Origin: Rhodanobacteraceae bacterium
Lineage (GTDB): Bacteria; Pseudomonadota; Gammaproteobacteria; Xanthomonadales; Rhodanobacteraceae
Assembly (NCBI GenBank): GCA_030167125.1
Contig: CP126531.1
Coordinates: forward strand, 682,001 to 746,000
DNA: 64,000 bases
Reading direction: 5' to 3'
Position 1 is the first letter of the stretch. Each line of letters begins with the position of its first letter. Below, in pieces: positions 27,822 through 36,663 of the stretch. Both the position numbers and the translations under genes were made by a program. The notes beneath the pieces were generated by a model, which saw nothing but the letters and a program-made list of their open reading frames with translations, had not been told where the DNA came from and made no database searches.

Positions 27822-28796
27822 CTATGGGAAAGATGAAAACTCGACCATCAGGGACGGTGCTATCGCAGCCGCCTTCATCTGGATGCAACGGCCGGTCACA
27901 AGTGCCGATTTCGCCGCTTCCATGTCCATCTGGTGGTAGCAGATTTCGGCCAGCAGGAAATAAGCTTGCGCGCTGCGGCAGATGCCCGGGACGGGCGGGG
28001 TGTCCAGGAATTCGAGAAACCTCCTCGCGCCTGAAAGGTTGCCTCCCAGCAATGCAAGTCTTGCGCACGCGGTCAGGATTTCTTCGCGCAGGGCCGGATT
28101 GCGGACGGTTTCCGGAGCGGGCAGCAAAGCCAGGCAGTGGCGGGCTTTCTGCAGGCGTCCTGATTGCGCCAGGGCGGAAGCCAGTCTGGCCAATGCCCGG
28201 GTGCCGATTCGCGACAAATCAGGCATGGTTTTCAGCAGAACGAGGCCGGCGCGGACTTTTCCAATCCGGATCAACAGCGCTGCCAGTTCAGCGGCGAGAT
28301 CATGGTCCAGCGCCCATCGCGGCCAACCCTCGACGAGCGACTTGGCGCGTTTGTGCTTGCCCAGCTCATGGCAAGCGCGCGCCGCGTGGATTCTCACATC
28401 GACCCGCTCGGGAAATTCGTCGAGCAGGATCTGGAACATGTCGTATGCGTGCTGATAGCGCCCGCACTCCATTTCCAGATCCGCCAGACACAAGATCGCG
28501 CGGGAGTCGTGCGGCTCCGACCGCCGGGCCTCGCGAAGCGCCGTCCGCGCCTCGCCATAACGCCCGGCTTCCTGCAGCGCGCGGCCCAGGTTCGTCCAGT
28601 GCTCCGGCGATGATCGGATCGTCGCGGCGTCGAAGCACGCGAGTGTGTTTTCGTCCGAGTCCGACGACCGTGTGTGCCCAATGTTATCGATCGGGCGCAC
28701 GGGCAAGGGCTTGCATGGCGCGTCGCCCGGCATGACCGGATAACGTGTTCGCGGCGACTGAAGCCTGGATGTGGCGCGATTTTCCCTCATCGGCAT
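27822..28796 (-). CDS. Tetratricopeptide-repeat protein, second gene of the TonB receptor operon
   Basis: This 324-residue protein has helical TPR-like repeats: PEHWTNLGRALQEAGRYGEARTALREA, then SRAILCLADLEMECGRYQHAYDMFQIL, then further repeats to LLAEICYHQMDMEAAKSAL. No signal peptide is seen, so it is likely cytoplasmic. The start may be the ATG at 28796 or the one at 28733 (MPGDAP). The first repeat begins after both. It lies 14 bases after the TonB receptor stop. TPR proteins paired with TonB receptors are common in Xanthomonadales, but here the usual sulfotransferase domain is missing and the role is unknown. Confidence 0.75.
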   Translation of the reverse strand: MPMRENRATSRLQSPRTRYPVMPGDAPCKPLPVRPIDNIGHTRSSDSDENTLACFDAATIRSSPEHWTNLGRALQEAGRYGEARTALREARRSEPHDSRAILCLADLEMECGRYQHAYDMFQILLDEFPERVDVRIHAARACHELGKHKRAKSLVEGWPRWALDHDLAAELAALLIRIGKVRAGLVLLKTMPDLSRIGTRALARLASALAQSGRLQKARHCLALLPAPETVRNPALREEILTACARLALLGGNLSGARRFLEFLDTPPVPGICRSAQAYFLLAEICYHQMDMEAAKSALVTGRCIQMKAAAIAPSLMVEFSSFP

Positions 28797-28810
28797 GGCT
28801 GCCTGCAGGT

Positions 28811-31800
28811 TCAGAACTTGACCGTGATCCGGCCCCAGTAATAACGGCCGATCGTGTCAAAATCCGCCGGATCGGTGTTGGCGTTGAGTACGTTGTTGGC
28901 GTACAGAAGCGGCGGCTGCTTGTCGAAGACGTTGTCGACGCCGACATCGATGTGCATGTCGAGCGGTTCGATGCTGTAGCCGACCTGCAGGTTGTTGTAG
29001 ACGGTCGCACCGTAGCGGAATACCAGGCCGGGAACGGACGACAGCATCGTGGCGTATTGCGAAGGGTCGGCGGAGCCACCCTTGAACTTGCCGATGTAGC
29101 GCATGGTCCACTGCGCGTTCCACGGGCCGAGCTGCCAGCCCAGCGTGCCCGTCGCGCGGATCCGCGGATAGAAGCACACGCCACCGCCCTGGGTGACGCA
29201 CGAACTGCTCAGCGCCGAACCGAAGGTGCCCATCATGCCCGCGCCGTTCAGCACCAGGCTTCCGGGTTCTCCCGGCGCGGTGTTGATCTTGAACTGCGTC
29301 AGGTAAGTCGCGTTCACGCCAAGGTTGAATTCGCCGAACGAGAAGTCGGGAAGTTTGTAGTTGCCGGAAATGTCGATGCCCTTGGTATCGACTCGCCCCA
29401 GGTTGGCGGTCGGCACTGACCAGAAGCCCGGCTGCCCCGCGCTGGCACCGGTCAGCCGCTGGCTTACGAACTGGCACCAGTAGGTCACGCCCTGATAGCA
29501 CAGGTTCAGCGACGTTGTCGGGTTGACCAGGGTGATCGTGTCGTTGAGGTACACGCGCCAAAAATCGGCACTCAACGACAAACCGGGCACGAAGTGCGGC
29601 GAATACACGGCACCGAAATCAAAGGTCTTTCCGGATTCCGGTTTCAGATGGATTCCGAAGAACTGCGACCCGCCGGTAACTGCGGTGAGCTGCTGATGCG
29701 CACTGACATAGCTGTCCTTGAACGAGCCGTCGGTCGGCACATTGACGCAGGCAATGGCGGGCCCGCTGCCCGCCGGAGCACCGGTGAAGCCATCGCAGGG
29801 ATCGTTGCTCAGATACGGCGCGGAGGTGGTGGGCGCCAGGAACAGTTCGGCGATGTTGGGAGCGCGGAATACGGTCGTGACGGTACCACGCAGCAGGAGG
29901 TCGTCGATCGGGTGGTATTCGAACGCGATCTTCCAGTTGTTGGTGCTGCCGAAGTCGTTGTATTTCGAATAACGGTCTCCCAGCGTCACCGCCAGGGACC
30001 GTGCGAAAGGCATGTCCTTCAGGATCGGGATGTACAGCTCGCCGTACGCCTCCTTGACGTTGTAACCGCCCTGGCTGTGTCCGGCGCACAGGCTGCCCAG
30101 CGGGCAGGAGAAGGGTGGAAGTGACGAGGTGATCAGTTCTGCCGGAACGGTGTTGTCGGTGTATTGCTTGTTGTAGTCGACGCCCGCCGCCAGCTGCACG
30201 GTACCCGCGGGCAGGTCGAACAGGCCGCCGCTGATGTCGGCGTGCGCAATGCGCGAGATGTACCAGGACGTCCAGAGAGTCGGCACGGACGCGGCCGCCA
30301 CCACCGCTTGCGTGTTCGGGTTGAACATGTTGAACGGATCCCATGGCGTGCACGTGCTCAGCGGGATCGGGGAAGCGGCGGTTCCACACTGGACCACCCC
30401 TTGCGAATTCAGGAACGATGGCCCCAAGCCGGGCTGCAGGGCGGCCAGGCTGGGGATGCCGGTCACGGTTTCGATGCGCGAGAAGTGGCCATAGTTGTAG
30501 CCAACGTCCCAGGTCCAGTTCTGGCCGAACAGGCTGAGATTCCCGCGCAAACCGGCGATAATCTGATCCTTGGTGGTGGCAAAACGCGTGCCGCGGTCGC
30601 CAGCCGGAAACAGCCGCACGCGGAAGTCGTTGCCGTTGCTCGGAGTGAAGTCGACCTTGAACGGGTTGTAGTAGCTCTCCGCGGAAATGATCGCGCCGGT
30701 AGGGGTGCCATACACGGTCGGCGCCAGCTGGAACGCCGACGTTGTCTTCTGATGCAGATACGTCGCATAGAAGTCGACGTTGTCGCTCAGGTGGTAGACG
30801 CCCTTGAAAAATCCGTTGGTGCGCTCGACCGGGTCGTAGATCAGGTTGAGCGACGCATAGTTGTATTTGTCGGCGTTGCCAAAGCAGTGATAGTCGCCGG
30901 CGCCGGTCGGGCTGGTGCCGGCATCGGCCGCGCTGATGTTCAGTGACAGCTGGTTGCCGGTCGAGCAGCCGAATGCCGTCGCTACCGACTGGGGAACCGT
31001 GATCCGGTCGCGCGCAGGGTAGCTGGAACCGCCTATGACGGCGTGCACCGGGGTTGCACCACTCGAAGTCGTCAAGGACAGGGCGTTTTCGGAAAACTTG
31101 CGTTGTGAGGACATCAACGCATCGAACTTCTGGTACTCGACACCCGCCAGGATGCTGCCCTTGTCGCTGGTCTGGCCGAACATGAAGCTGGCGCCCTTGC
31201 GCTCGGCGTCGTCGTGATCGGAAATGCCGTAGTTGCCCTGGAACTGCGCGCCCTGGTAGTTCGATTTCAGGATGATGTTGACGACGCCGCCGATTGCGTC
31301 GGAACCGTACACGGCCGAGGCGCCGTCGGTCAGCACTTCAATGCGCTCCACCGCCGAAGCCGGGATGAAGTTCAAATCCTGTTGCGCGTACGGCGGGCTC
31401 ATGCTGGTCAACTCGCGCTGGCCGTCAATGAGGATCAGGGTACGGCTGGCACCGAGGCCGCGCAGGCCCACGGAGGTCGAACCGCTGCCGCCGCCGTTGT
31501 TGACGGCGGGGTTGGCGACGCCGCCGGCAATCACGGACAGGTTTTGGAGTACGTCACCCACGGTCATCTTGCCGGTGGCGGCGATCTGCTGCGCACTGAC
31601 CGCGACCACGGGATTCGAAGTTTCCAGATCCACGCGGCGGATATGCGAACCCGTGACCACGATGGTCTGCAGGGTTTGCGGTTTTTGCGGATTTGCGGGG
31701 GGAGCCGCGTTCTGTGCAACGGCCGGCAATGCGAAGCAACCGATGGCGATTCCTGCGCCTGCAACTCCGGAAACGTGCAGCGCTGTTTGGATTGCGACTT

Positions 31801-31819
31801 GCAGCTGGTTCTTCGACAT
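28811..31819 (-). CDS. TonB-dependent outer membrane receptor (1002 aa)
   Basis: This is a large outer membrane receptor. A signal peptide ends near LPAVAQ and is followed by a TonB box-like QTIVVTGSHI. The plug domain has TVGDVLQNLSVIAGGV, VGLRGLGASRTLILIDGQR and RIEVLTDGASAVYGSDAIGGVVNIILK. A beta-barrel follows and ends in a terminal phenylalanine (RYYWGRITVKF), as needed for barrel insertion. The plug and barrel style resembles the large receptors of Xanthomonas and Caulobacter for carbohydrates or peptides; the substrate cannot be told. TPR and exported genes follow in an operon. The AraC-type regulator upstream on the same strand is a likely local controller. Confidence 0.93.
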   Translation of the reverse strand: MSKNQLQVAIQTALHVSGVAGAGIAIGCFALPAVAQNAAPPANPQKPQTLQTIVVTGSHIRRVDLETSNPVVAVSAQQIAATGKMTVGDVLQNLSVIAGGVANPAVNNGGGSGSTSVGLRGLGASRTLILIDGQRELTSMSPPYAQQDLNFIPASAVERIEVLTDGASAVYGSDAIGGVVNIILKSNYQGAQFQGNYGISDHDDAERKGASFMFGQTSDKGSILAGVEYQKFDALMSSQRKFSENALSLTTSSGATPVHAVIGGSSYPARDRITVPQSVATAFGCSTGNQLSLNISAADAGTSPTGAGDYHCFGNADKYNYASLNLIYDPVERTNGFFKGVYHLSDNVDFYATYLHQKTTSAFQLAPTVYGTPTGAIISAESYYNPFKVDFTPSNGNDFRVRLFPAGDRGTRFATTKDQIIAGLRGNLSLFGQNWTWDVGYNYGHFSRIETVTGIPSLAALQPGLGPSFLNSQGVVQCGTAASPIPLSTCTPWDPFNMFNPNTQAVVAAASVPTLWTSWYISRIAHADISGGLFDLPAGTVQLAAGVDYNKQYTDNTVPAELITSSLPPFSCPLGSLCAGHSQGGYNVKEAYGELYIPILKDMPFARSLAVTLGDRYSKYNDFGSTNNWKIAFEYHPIDDLLLRGTVTTVFRAPNIAELFLAPTTSAPYLSNDPCDGFTGAPAGSGPAIACVNVPTDGSFKDSYVSAHQQLTAVTGGSQFFGIHLKPESGKTFDFGAVYSPHFVPGLSLSADFWRVYLNDTITLVNPTTSLNLCYQGVTYWCQFVSQRLTGASAGQPGFWSVPTANLGRVDTKGIDISGNYKLPDFSFGEFNLGVNATYLTQFKINTAPGEPGSLVLNGAGMMGTFGSALSSSCVTQGGGVCFYPRIRATGTLGWQLGPWNAQWTMRYIGKFKGGSADPSQYATMLSSVPGLVFRYGATVYNNLQVGYSIEPLDMHIDVGVDNVFDKQPPLLYANNVLNANTDPADFDTIGRYYWGRITVKF

Positions 31820-31965
31820 GTGCCATCTCCGTCATTGGTGGGTGTGGCGACACGATGCAGCGGCGCACCATGCATTAACGTTATTTTTATTTAATCGCCC
31901 GGATGGCGTGCCACCAATTTCTCCGTTGCGCGTGATTTTTATTGACGCGTTGATTTGCCTGGTCG

Positions 31966-32868
31966 TCACGCAACGGTGGAGGTGGCGTTGGTGCGGCGCC
32001 TCGCTTCCTGGGCGGTCATGCCGAAGTGCTGGTGGAAGGTGCGCGAAAAGACGCAGCGGTTTTCGAATCCGCTTGCCAGTGCAACTTCGGTGATGGCCAT
32101 TGCACTCGAGCGCAGCAATCGTTTGGCCCGTTCGAGGCGTTGCTGGACCAAATACGCGTGCGGTGTTTCCAGGTAGGCGCTCTTGAACGTACGAAGGAAA
32201 TAACAGGGGGAAAAATTGGCCATGAGCGCCAAGGCCTCGTTGTCGATTTCCTGATAACAAAAGACGCCGATGTAGTTGCGAATGCGCTGCAGGCGCATGA
32301 ATATCTGGCGCTTCCGGGCCAGCGTGCGGCCCGGACAACGTGCGATGGCCTCATGCAGGGGCGCCTGCAGCGTGGCTATCTTGTCCGCCAAGGCATGCAA
32401 TGCGCCCTCCAGGTCGAGGGGCTTCGCCGCGCGCGCCACGGCGATGGCGCTTCGTCTGAGTTCACGGTTGCCCTTGTGCAATTCGGGCAACAGGCAGGCG
32501 TCCATCTCCGTGAAAAACCATTGCCACGCCTGCGTGCCGCCGAGCAGAGCCAGCCATCGTGCATTGGCGTGGCCCACCGCGACAGCGTGGCCATCGTGCT
32601 CCGTGACCAAGGCGTCACCGGTATGGATCAACCTGTTCAGTTCGGTGCTGTGCACTTGCAGCGAACCACGCAGCGGAATCCAGACACCGGCGGCTGCACC
32701 CGCAACATCCAGGGTGCAGCCACCGCCTTCGCCATAGATCACCTGCAGGCAGGCATCCGATTCGACCGTCAACGACAGGGTGGCGCTGCGCCTCAAGCAT
32801 CGGGTCTGGATCTTCGGAGCCTGGCAGCACGCACGGGATCCCATGATGCAATTCCTCGTGTCCGGCAA
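31966..32868 (-). CDS. AraC-family transcriptional regulator
   Basis: This 300-residue regulator has a C-terminal pair of helix-turn-helix motifs: DNEALALMANFSPCYFLRTFKSAYLETPHAYL, then RAKRLLRSSAMAITEVALASGF and ENRCVFSRTFHQHFGMTAQEAR. The N-terminal sensor domain (about 190 residues) shows no known ligand motif. It lies 146 bases upstream of the TonB receptor on the same strand, so it probably controls that operon. A second start at 32844 (MGSRACC) is possible. Confidence 0.88.
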   Translation of the reverse strand: MPDTRNCIMGSRACCQAPKIQTRCLRRSATLSLTVESDACLQVIYGEGGGCTLDVAGAAAGVWIPLRGSLQVHSTELNRLIHTGDALVTEHDGHAVAVGHANARWLALLGGTQAWQWFFTEMDACLLPELHKGNRELRRSAIAVARAAKPLDLEGALHALADKIATLQAPLHEAIARCPGRTLARKRQIFMRLQRIRNYIGVFCYQEIDNEALALMANFSPCYFLRTFKSAYLETPHAYLVQQRLERAKRLLRSSAMAITEVALASGFENRCVFSRTFHQHFGMTAQEARRRTNATSTVA

Positions 32869-33084
32869 CCGTGCAAATCGGCATCACGGCTGGACGCAAA
32901 AAAATAGACATCCGGCACGACAGGCTCAAGGTTGAAGACACGGTTTGGTCGCACATACCGTTTGCTTCGGCGCGGCCTTGTTCCGGTTGATCGCGCGAAC
33001 GTGCCGGTTCGACTGCTTTATGCGCATGGAACGGGATGGCCGGATGCGCCGGCAGGCTTGCGGCCTTCGCTCCATGAGTGCACG

Positions 33085-34200
33085 ATGCGCAGCGTGAACA
33101 TGCCGCGATTCAGCACGCTCTTGCTCGCGACCATTGCGCTGTGGACGCTGAGTTATGCCTTTTGGTTGACGAACTACGTGTTCGAGCCATGGCCGTTCCA
33201 GCTCGACCACTCATTGCGCGGCATATCCGTGTTTGCGCTCAGTGCGGTGTTGAGCCTCGGCATCGGCCGCGTGCTCGACTGGACGCGCAGCCGTGCTGGC
33301 GCGAGGACCGTGGTGGCCGTGACGATTGTCGCCGTGATGGCGGCAACCGTTGTCGCGGGCTTTTTTCACATGCTCGTCATTTACGTGATCGCGCCCCATT
33401 GGGGCAAACCGACGTGGACGGCCGTGCTGGAACAAATCCCGATGGGCTGGGCGTTCGTCGCGTGGGTGTTGCTGTATTTCGCGCTTGTCGCCGACGCCGC
33501 GAGGCGTGATCGCGAGGTCAGGCTGGTGCAAGCCACTTCCGCCGCCCTCGACGCCCAGCATCGGCTGCTGTTGCAGCAGATCAATCCGCATTTTCTTTTC
33601 AACACGCTCAACACGATTTCTTCGTTCGTCACCAGCCGTCCGGAAGAAGCACGCGATCTGATCGCCGAGCTGGCCGCGTTGTTGCGTGACAGCATCCGTG
33701 AAACGGATGCCGAGTTTTGTTGTCTGGGTCACGAATGCGAAATGGCGGGGAAATACCTTCGCATCATCGGCCGGCGCTTCGGGGAACGCTTCAAGCCAGC
33801 CGTGGAGATCCCGGAGTCGCTGAAAGCCCAGGTGGTTCCGCGTGGATTGTTGTTGACGCTGCTCGAAAACGCGGTGACGCATGGAGTTGCCACCGTGACG
33901 GATGATTGCACCTTGGCCGTGACGTGTGGAATGCGCGAACATGTCCTGGCCGTGGAAGTTCGGAATCGCTACGACGGCAGGATGCCGTCCGCGTCCGCGC
34001 ACCGCGGAGGCCTGGCGGCGCTCGATGCGCGCCTGCGAGTGCTGTACGGCGATGCCTACCGGCTGGACTACGGCGGCGATGCCGGAATATGGCATGTGCG
34101 CGTTTCACTGCCGGCTGCGGACATCAAAGTCGAACCCGCGCCGGGGCAGGGCGCCGGAAAGGTCGCGCGCGATGCCGTTCCGCATCGGGTGCCGCTGTGA
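33085..34200 (+). CDS. LytS-type sensor histidine kinase (His_kinase family)
   Basis: This 371-residue membrane kinase has about four transmembrane segments in the first 150 residues. It then has the family H-box LLLQQINPHFLFNTLNTISSFV (histidine in NPHFLFN). The catalytic domain shows LLLTLLENAVTHGVA as N-box and a GGLAALDARLRVLYGD segment. It overlaps the LytTR regulator by four bases (GTGA), forming one two-component system. The first ATG is at 33085; another at 33100 is possible and an open TTG start lies upstream at 32932. It is transcribed away from the AraC gene, with about 215 bases between them. Confidence 0.9.
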   Translation: MRSVNMPRFSTLLLATIALWTLSYAFWLTNYVFEPWPFQLDHSLRGISVFALSAVLSLGIGRVLDWTRSRAGARTVVAVTIVAVMAATVVAGFFHMLVIYVIAPHWGKPTWTAVLEQIPMGWAFVAWVLLYFALVADAARRDREVRLVQATSAALDAQHRLLLQQINPHFLFNTLNTISSFVTSRPEEARDLIAELAALLRDSIRETDAEFCCLGHECEMAGKYLRIIGRRFGERFKPAVEIPESLKAQVVPRGLLLTLLENAVTHGVATVTDDCTLAVTCGMREHVLAVEVRNRYDGRMPSASAHRGGLAALDARLRVLYGDAYRLDYGGDAGIWHVRVSLPAADIKVEPAPGQGAGKVARDAVPHRVPL

Positions 34201-34961
34201 TTCGTGTGCTGATCGTCGATGACGAACCGCCTGCGCGTGCGCAGGTGCGCGAATTCCTGGCAGGCGAGCCGGATGTTGCCGTGGTCGGCGAAAGCAGCGA
34301 TGGACGTGACGCATTGGAGAAGATCCGTGCGCTCGACCCGGACCTCGTGTTCATGGACATTCGCATGCCGAAGTTGTCCGGCCTCGAGGTGCTGCGTTCG
34401 GAGATGAAACTCCCGTACACCATCTTCACCACGGCTTATTCGAAGTACGCAGTCGAGGCGTTCGCCGTCGATGCACTGGATTACCTGGTGAAGCCGCTGG
34501 AACGGCAGCGTTTCCGGAGCGCGGTTGAACGCGCAAGGCGCTATCTGCAACGCGATGCCACGCTGGCGCGGCGGATCGACCCGGATGCCCTGCGCATATT
34601 CCTGGCGCGGCTCGATGCCGCCGGCCATCAGCGCGAACGGCTGTCGATCAAGATCGGGCGCAGCGTCCATATTCTGGACACGAACGCGATCGAGTACATC
34701 GAAGCGGACGGTGATTACGCGAACGTCCACCGCAGCGACGGCACCGTCGCGCGCACCCGCGAGGGCATTGCCGCCCTGGAGGCGCGATTGCCAGCGGCCC
34801 GGTTCATCCGCATCCACCGCTCGCTGATCGTCAACGTGGATTGCGTGCGCGAGGTGCGGTCGAACAAGCACGGCGGCTTCAGCCTGGTGACGCTGTCGGG
34901 CTGCAGGCTGAAGAGCGGCTCCAAATACGGTGATTCGCTCAGGGGGCTGGTCGCGGGCTAG
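34197..34961 (+). CDS. LytTR-family response regulator
   Basis: This 254-residue regulator has a receiver domain with the acidic pair in VLIVDDEPPAR, the phosphorylated aspartate in LVFMDIRMPK and the KP lysine in DYLVKPLERQ. A C-terminal LytTR DNA-binding domain follows (SIKIGRSVHILDTNAIEYIEADGDYANVHRSDG, then FIRIHRSLIVNVDCVREV). It starts at a GTG overlapping the kinase stop, so expression is coupled. Targets are unknown; the neighbouring TonB receptor operon is a candidate. Confidence 0.94.
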   Translation: MIRVLIVDDEPPARAQVREFLAGEPDVAVVGESSDGRDALEKIRALDPDLVFMDIRMPKLSGLEVLRSEMKLPYTIFTTAYSKYAVEAFAVDALDYLVKPLERQRFRSAVERARRYLQRDATLARRIDPDALRIFLARLDAAGHQRERLSIKIGRSVHILDTNAIEYIEADGDYANVHRSDGTVARTREGIAALEARLPAARFIRIHRSLIVNVDCVREVRSNKHGGFSLVTLSGCRLKSGSKYGDSLRGLVAG

Positions 34962-35014
34962 CCGCGATCGGCGAGATCACCGGGCCCGCGTTGCGCGAGC
35001 CCGGCGTTTGCAGT

Positions 35015-35512
35015 TTACCGAATGGTGTAACCCGACAAGCGCCACTTCTTGTCGCTGTCGAGATGGAACGACACCAGTTCGCGCACCGGCTTCGACTCGT
35101 TGCTGAACTGGGTCGCGAAATTGACGTTGACGTAGAGGCCTTCGGGCAGCTTCTCCTTGCCGTTCGACAGCGCACGGGTGACGCCCTCGAGCTTGCGGGA
35201 AGTCAGCTTGCCGACCTTGGCGCGATCGCTTTCGGTCGCCTTGACGAACTGGTCGCGCGACACCGATTTCTTCGCCACGTCGGAGGCCTGGTCCCAAACC
35301 TGTCCGCTTTGCCCGTTGTCGATCATGGCCGTGATCGATTCCGCATATTGCACCAATACCTGGTTCTGCTTCTGGATCGCGGCGCGCTGTTCGGGTGTCA
35401 GTTGCTGCACCGCGGGTTTTTGTTGTGCCTGCGCGGGCTGGTTCTGGGCGCTGGCGATACCGGCAACGCCGATCAACAAGGCACAAAGGGACAGACGAAC
35501 GAACATGGGCAT
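35015..35512 (-). CDS. DUF4019-type periplasmic protein
   Basis: This 165-residue protein has a signal peptide (MPMFVRLSLCALLIGVAGIASA), a Gln/Pro/Ala-rich linker and then a domain resembling DUF4019. The domain runs from VWDQASDVAKKSVSRDQFVKATESDRAKVGKLTSRKLEGV to VNVNFATQFSNESKPVRELVSFHLDSDKKWRLSGYTIR. The function of this family is unknown; the fold resembles periplasmic cargo-binding or NTF2-like proteins. It is convergent with the LytTR gene, 53 bases apart. Confidence 0.8.
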   Translation of the reverse strand: MPMFVRLSLCALLIGVAGIASAQNQPAQAQQKPAVQQLTPEQRAAIQKQNQVLVQYAESITAMIDNGQSGQVWDQASDVAKKSVSRDQFVKATESDRAKVGKLTSRKLEGVTRALSNGKEKLPEGLYVNVNFATQFSNESKPVRELVSFHLDSDKKWRLSGYTIR

Positions 35513-35691
35513 GGCTCCCCGGACTGGAATGGAATGCCGACGTTAGCACGCCAGAGGCCGGCCGCGAAGGGCCAGTCGGCAGGCCCTCAACGCGCTTTCG
35601 AACTGACTGGGTGGCGGTTCACGATGTGTTGGGTGCTCAAGGCCGGTAAAGAAAAGGCGATATTGCACTTGCCGTACCCACGGGTGCTAGG

Positions 35692-36504
35692 ATGAAGGCG
35701 CCCGAGTGGTCTATTGCGGATTTTTCTTTCTCCGTTATGGGCGGGGATGCTCAAAAGGGAGCCGTCGCGTTGCTTGCTGCCTACTTTGACGAAAGTGGTA
35801 CGACCGGCGCTGACAAGATCGCCCTGTACGGCGGCGCAGTTGCTAGAACAGATGAATGGCGAAATATAGAAAAGCCGTGGCGTCAGAAACTTGACGAGTT
35901 CCAGATAGGAACCTACCACGCCTCACATTGCGAACATGGCATTAAAGAGTTCGCTCATCTATCTAGGCCAATAAGGGAAGCGCTGACGGGATACTTGGCT
36001 GGTCTGATTGGCGGCTTGAACGCCCAAGCGTTCGGCTCTGCGATTCTTAGAAAGGACTGGCCGTATGTGCCGAAACATTTGCGCGACGCTTGTTTTGATG
36101 ACCCTATCCTGTTCTCTTTGTCATTCTGCTTTCAACACGTTTCGACTTGGGCCAAAGAGAATGCAGGCAGCGAACCCGTTGCATTTGTGTTTGCCTGCCA
36201 CGAAAAGTACGGCCCTGTTATCGAACAGGTGCACAAGGCGTTCCAGGCAAGCGGGCGCTGGACAAACATAGGCTCGTTGTCTTTCGCCAAGCCGCAAAAC
36301 TTGGTGCAGCTTCAGGCTGCAGACTTGCTCTCATATGAGTTCTTGCAGTTCGCGCTAAACGGCAATCTAGGAGCGGAACGTAATGCATGGAAAAGCATAA
36401 ATAGTCGCGCGTCTGCCGGTGGAAAGTTTGGCGCTTCATACATTTTTCACGACGCAGAATCAGTGCAGGCTATCAAGCCTTTCGCTTCTTCGGGCGCTGC
36501 TTAG
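35692..36504 (+). CDS. DUF3800 protein, passenger gene of the IS1595-family element
   Basis: This protein has up to 270 residues and carries the DUF3800 signatures: AAYFDESGTTG near the N-terminus with the acidic DES motif, an internal WPYVPKHL segment, and the late LVQLQAADLLSYEFLQF motif. DUF3800 proteins have an RNase H-like fold and are common in phages and mobile elements, but their activity is not established. The gene lies wholly inside the terminal repeats of the IS, opposite to the transposase, and starts 11 bases after the left terminal repeat. Starts at 35692 or 35737 (MGGDAQ) are both possible. Its 3' end overlaps the short gene on the other strand by 32 bases. Confidence 0.85.
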   Translation: MKAPEWSIADFSFSVMGGDAQKGAVALLAAYFDESGTTGADKIALYGGAVARTDEWRNIEKPWRQKLDEFQIGTYHASHCEHGIKEFAHLSRPIREALTGYLAGLIGGLNAQAFGSAILRKDWPYVPKHLRDACFDDPILFSLSFCFQHVSTWAKENAGSEPVAFVFACHEKYGPVIEQVHKAFQASGRWTNIGSLSFAKPQNLVQLQAADLLSYEFLQFALNGNLGAERNAWKSINSRASAGGKFGASYIFHDAESVQAIKPFASSGAA

Positions 36505-36628
36505 GGACGACTTTTCGCAATGCGCGCTCAAATGACTTGCCGCCTTCGTCCACTTCCAGCTTGTGCGCATCCTCAACGAAGCGCTCGGACTGCTTTGGGT
36601 CGTCTGGCTTCGGCTTTTGCTTTTCCAT
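36473..36628 (-). CDS. Small basic hypothetical protein of the IS1595-family element
   Basis: This 51-residue reading frame (MEKQKPKPDDPKQSERFVED and a lysine-rich end) lies 35 bases downstream of the transposase on the same strand. It is charged, with a KPKPDDPKQSERF start and a basic C-terminus (KVVPKQRPKKRKA). A TTG at 36670 could extend it to 65 residues. It overlaps the end of the DUF3800 gene. I do not know its function; its position suggests a passenger or accessory protein of the element. Confidence 0.55.
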   Translation of the reverse strand: MEKQKPKPDDPKQSERFVEDAHKLEVDEGGKSFERALRKVVPKQRPKKRKA

Positions 36629-36663
36629 TGCGTTTTCGCTTTGGCTTACGCCAAGGCTCCTCT

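Noticed and set aside
34977..35010. A terminator between the LytTR and DUF4019 genes
   Set aside because: CCGGGC and GCCCGG can pair, but no T-run follows on either strand, so it is only a possible GC hairpin.
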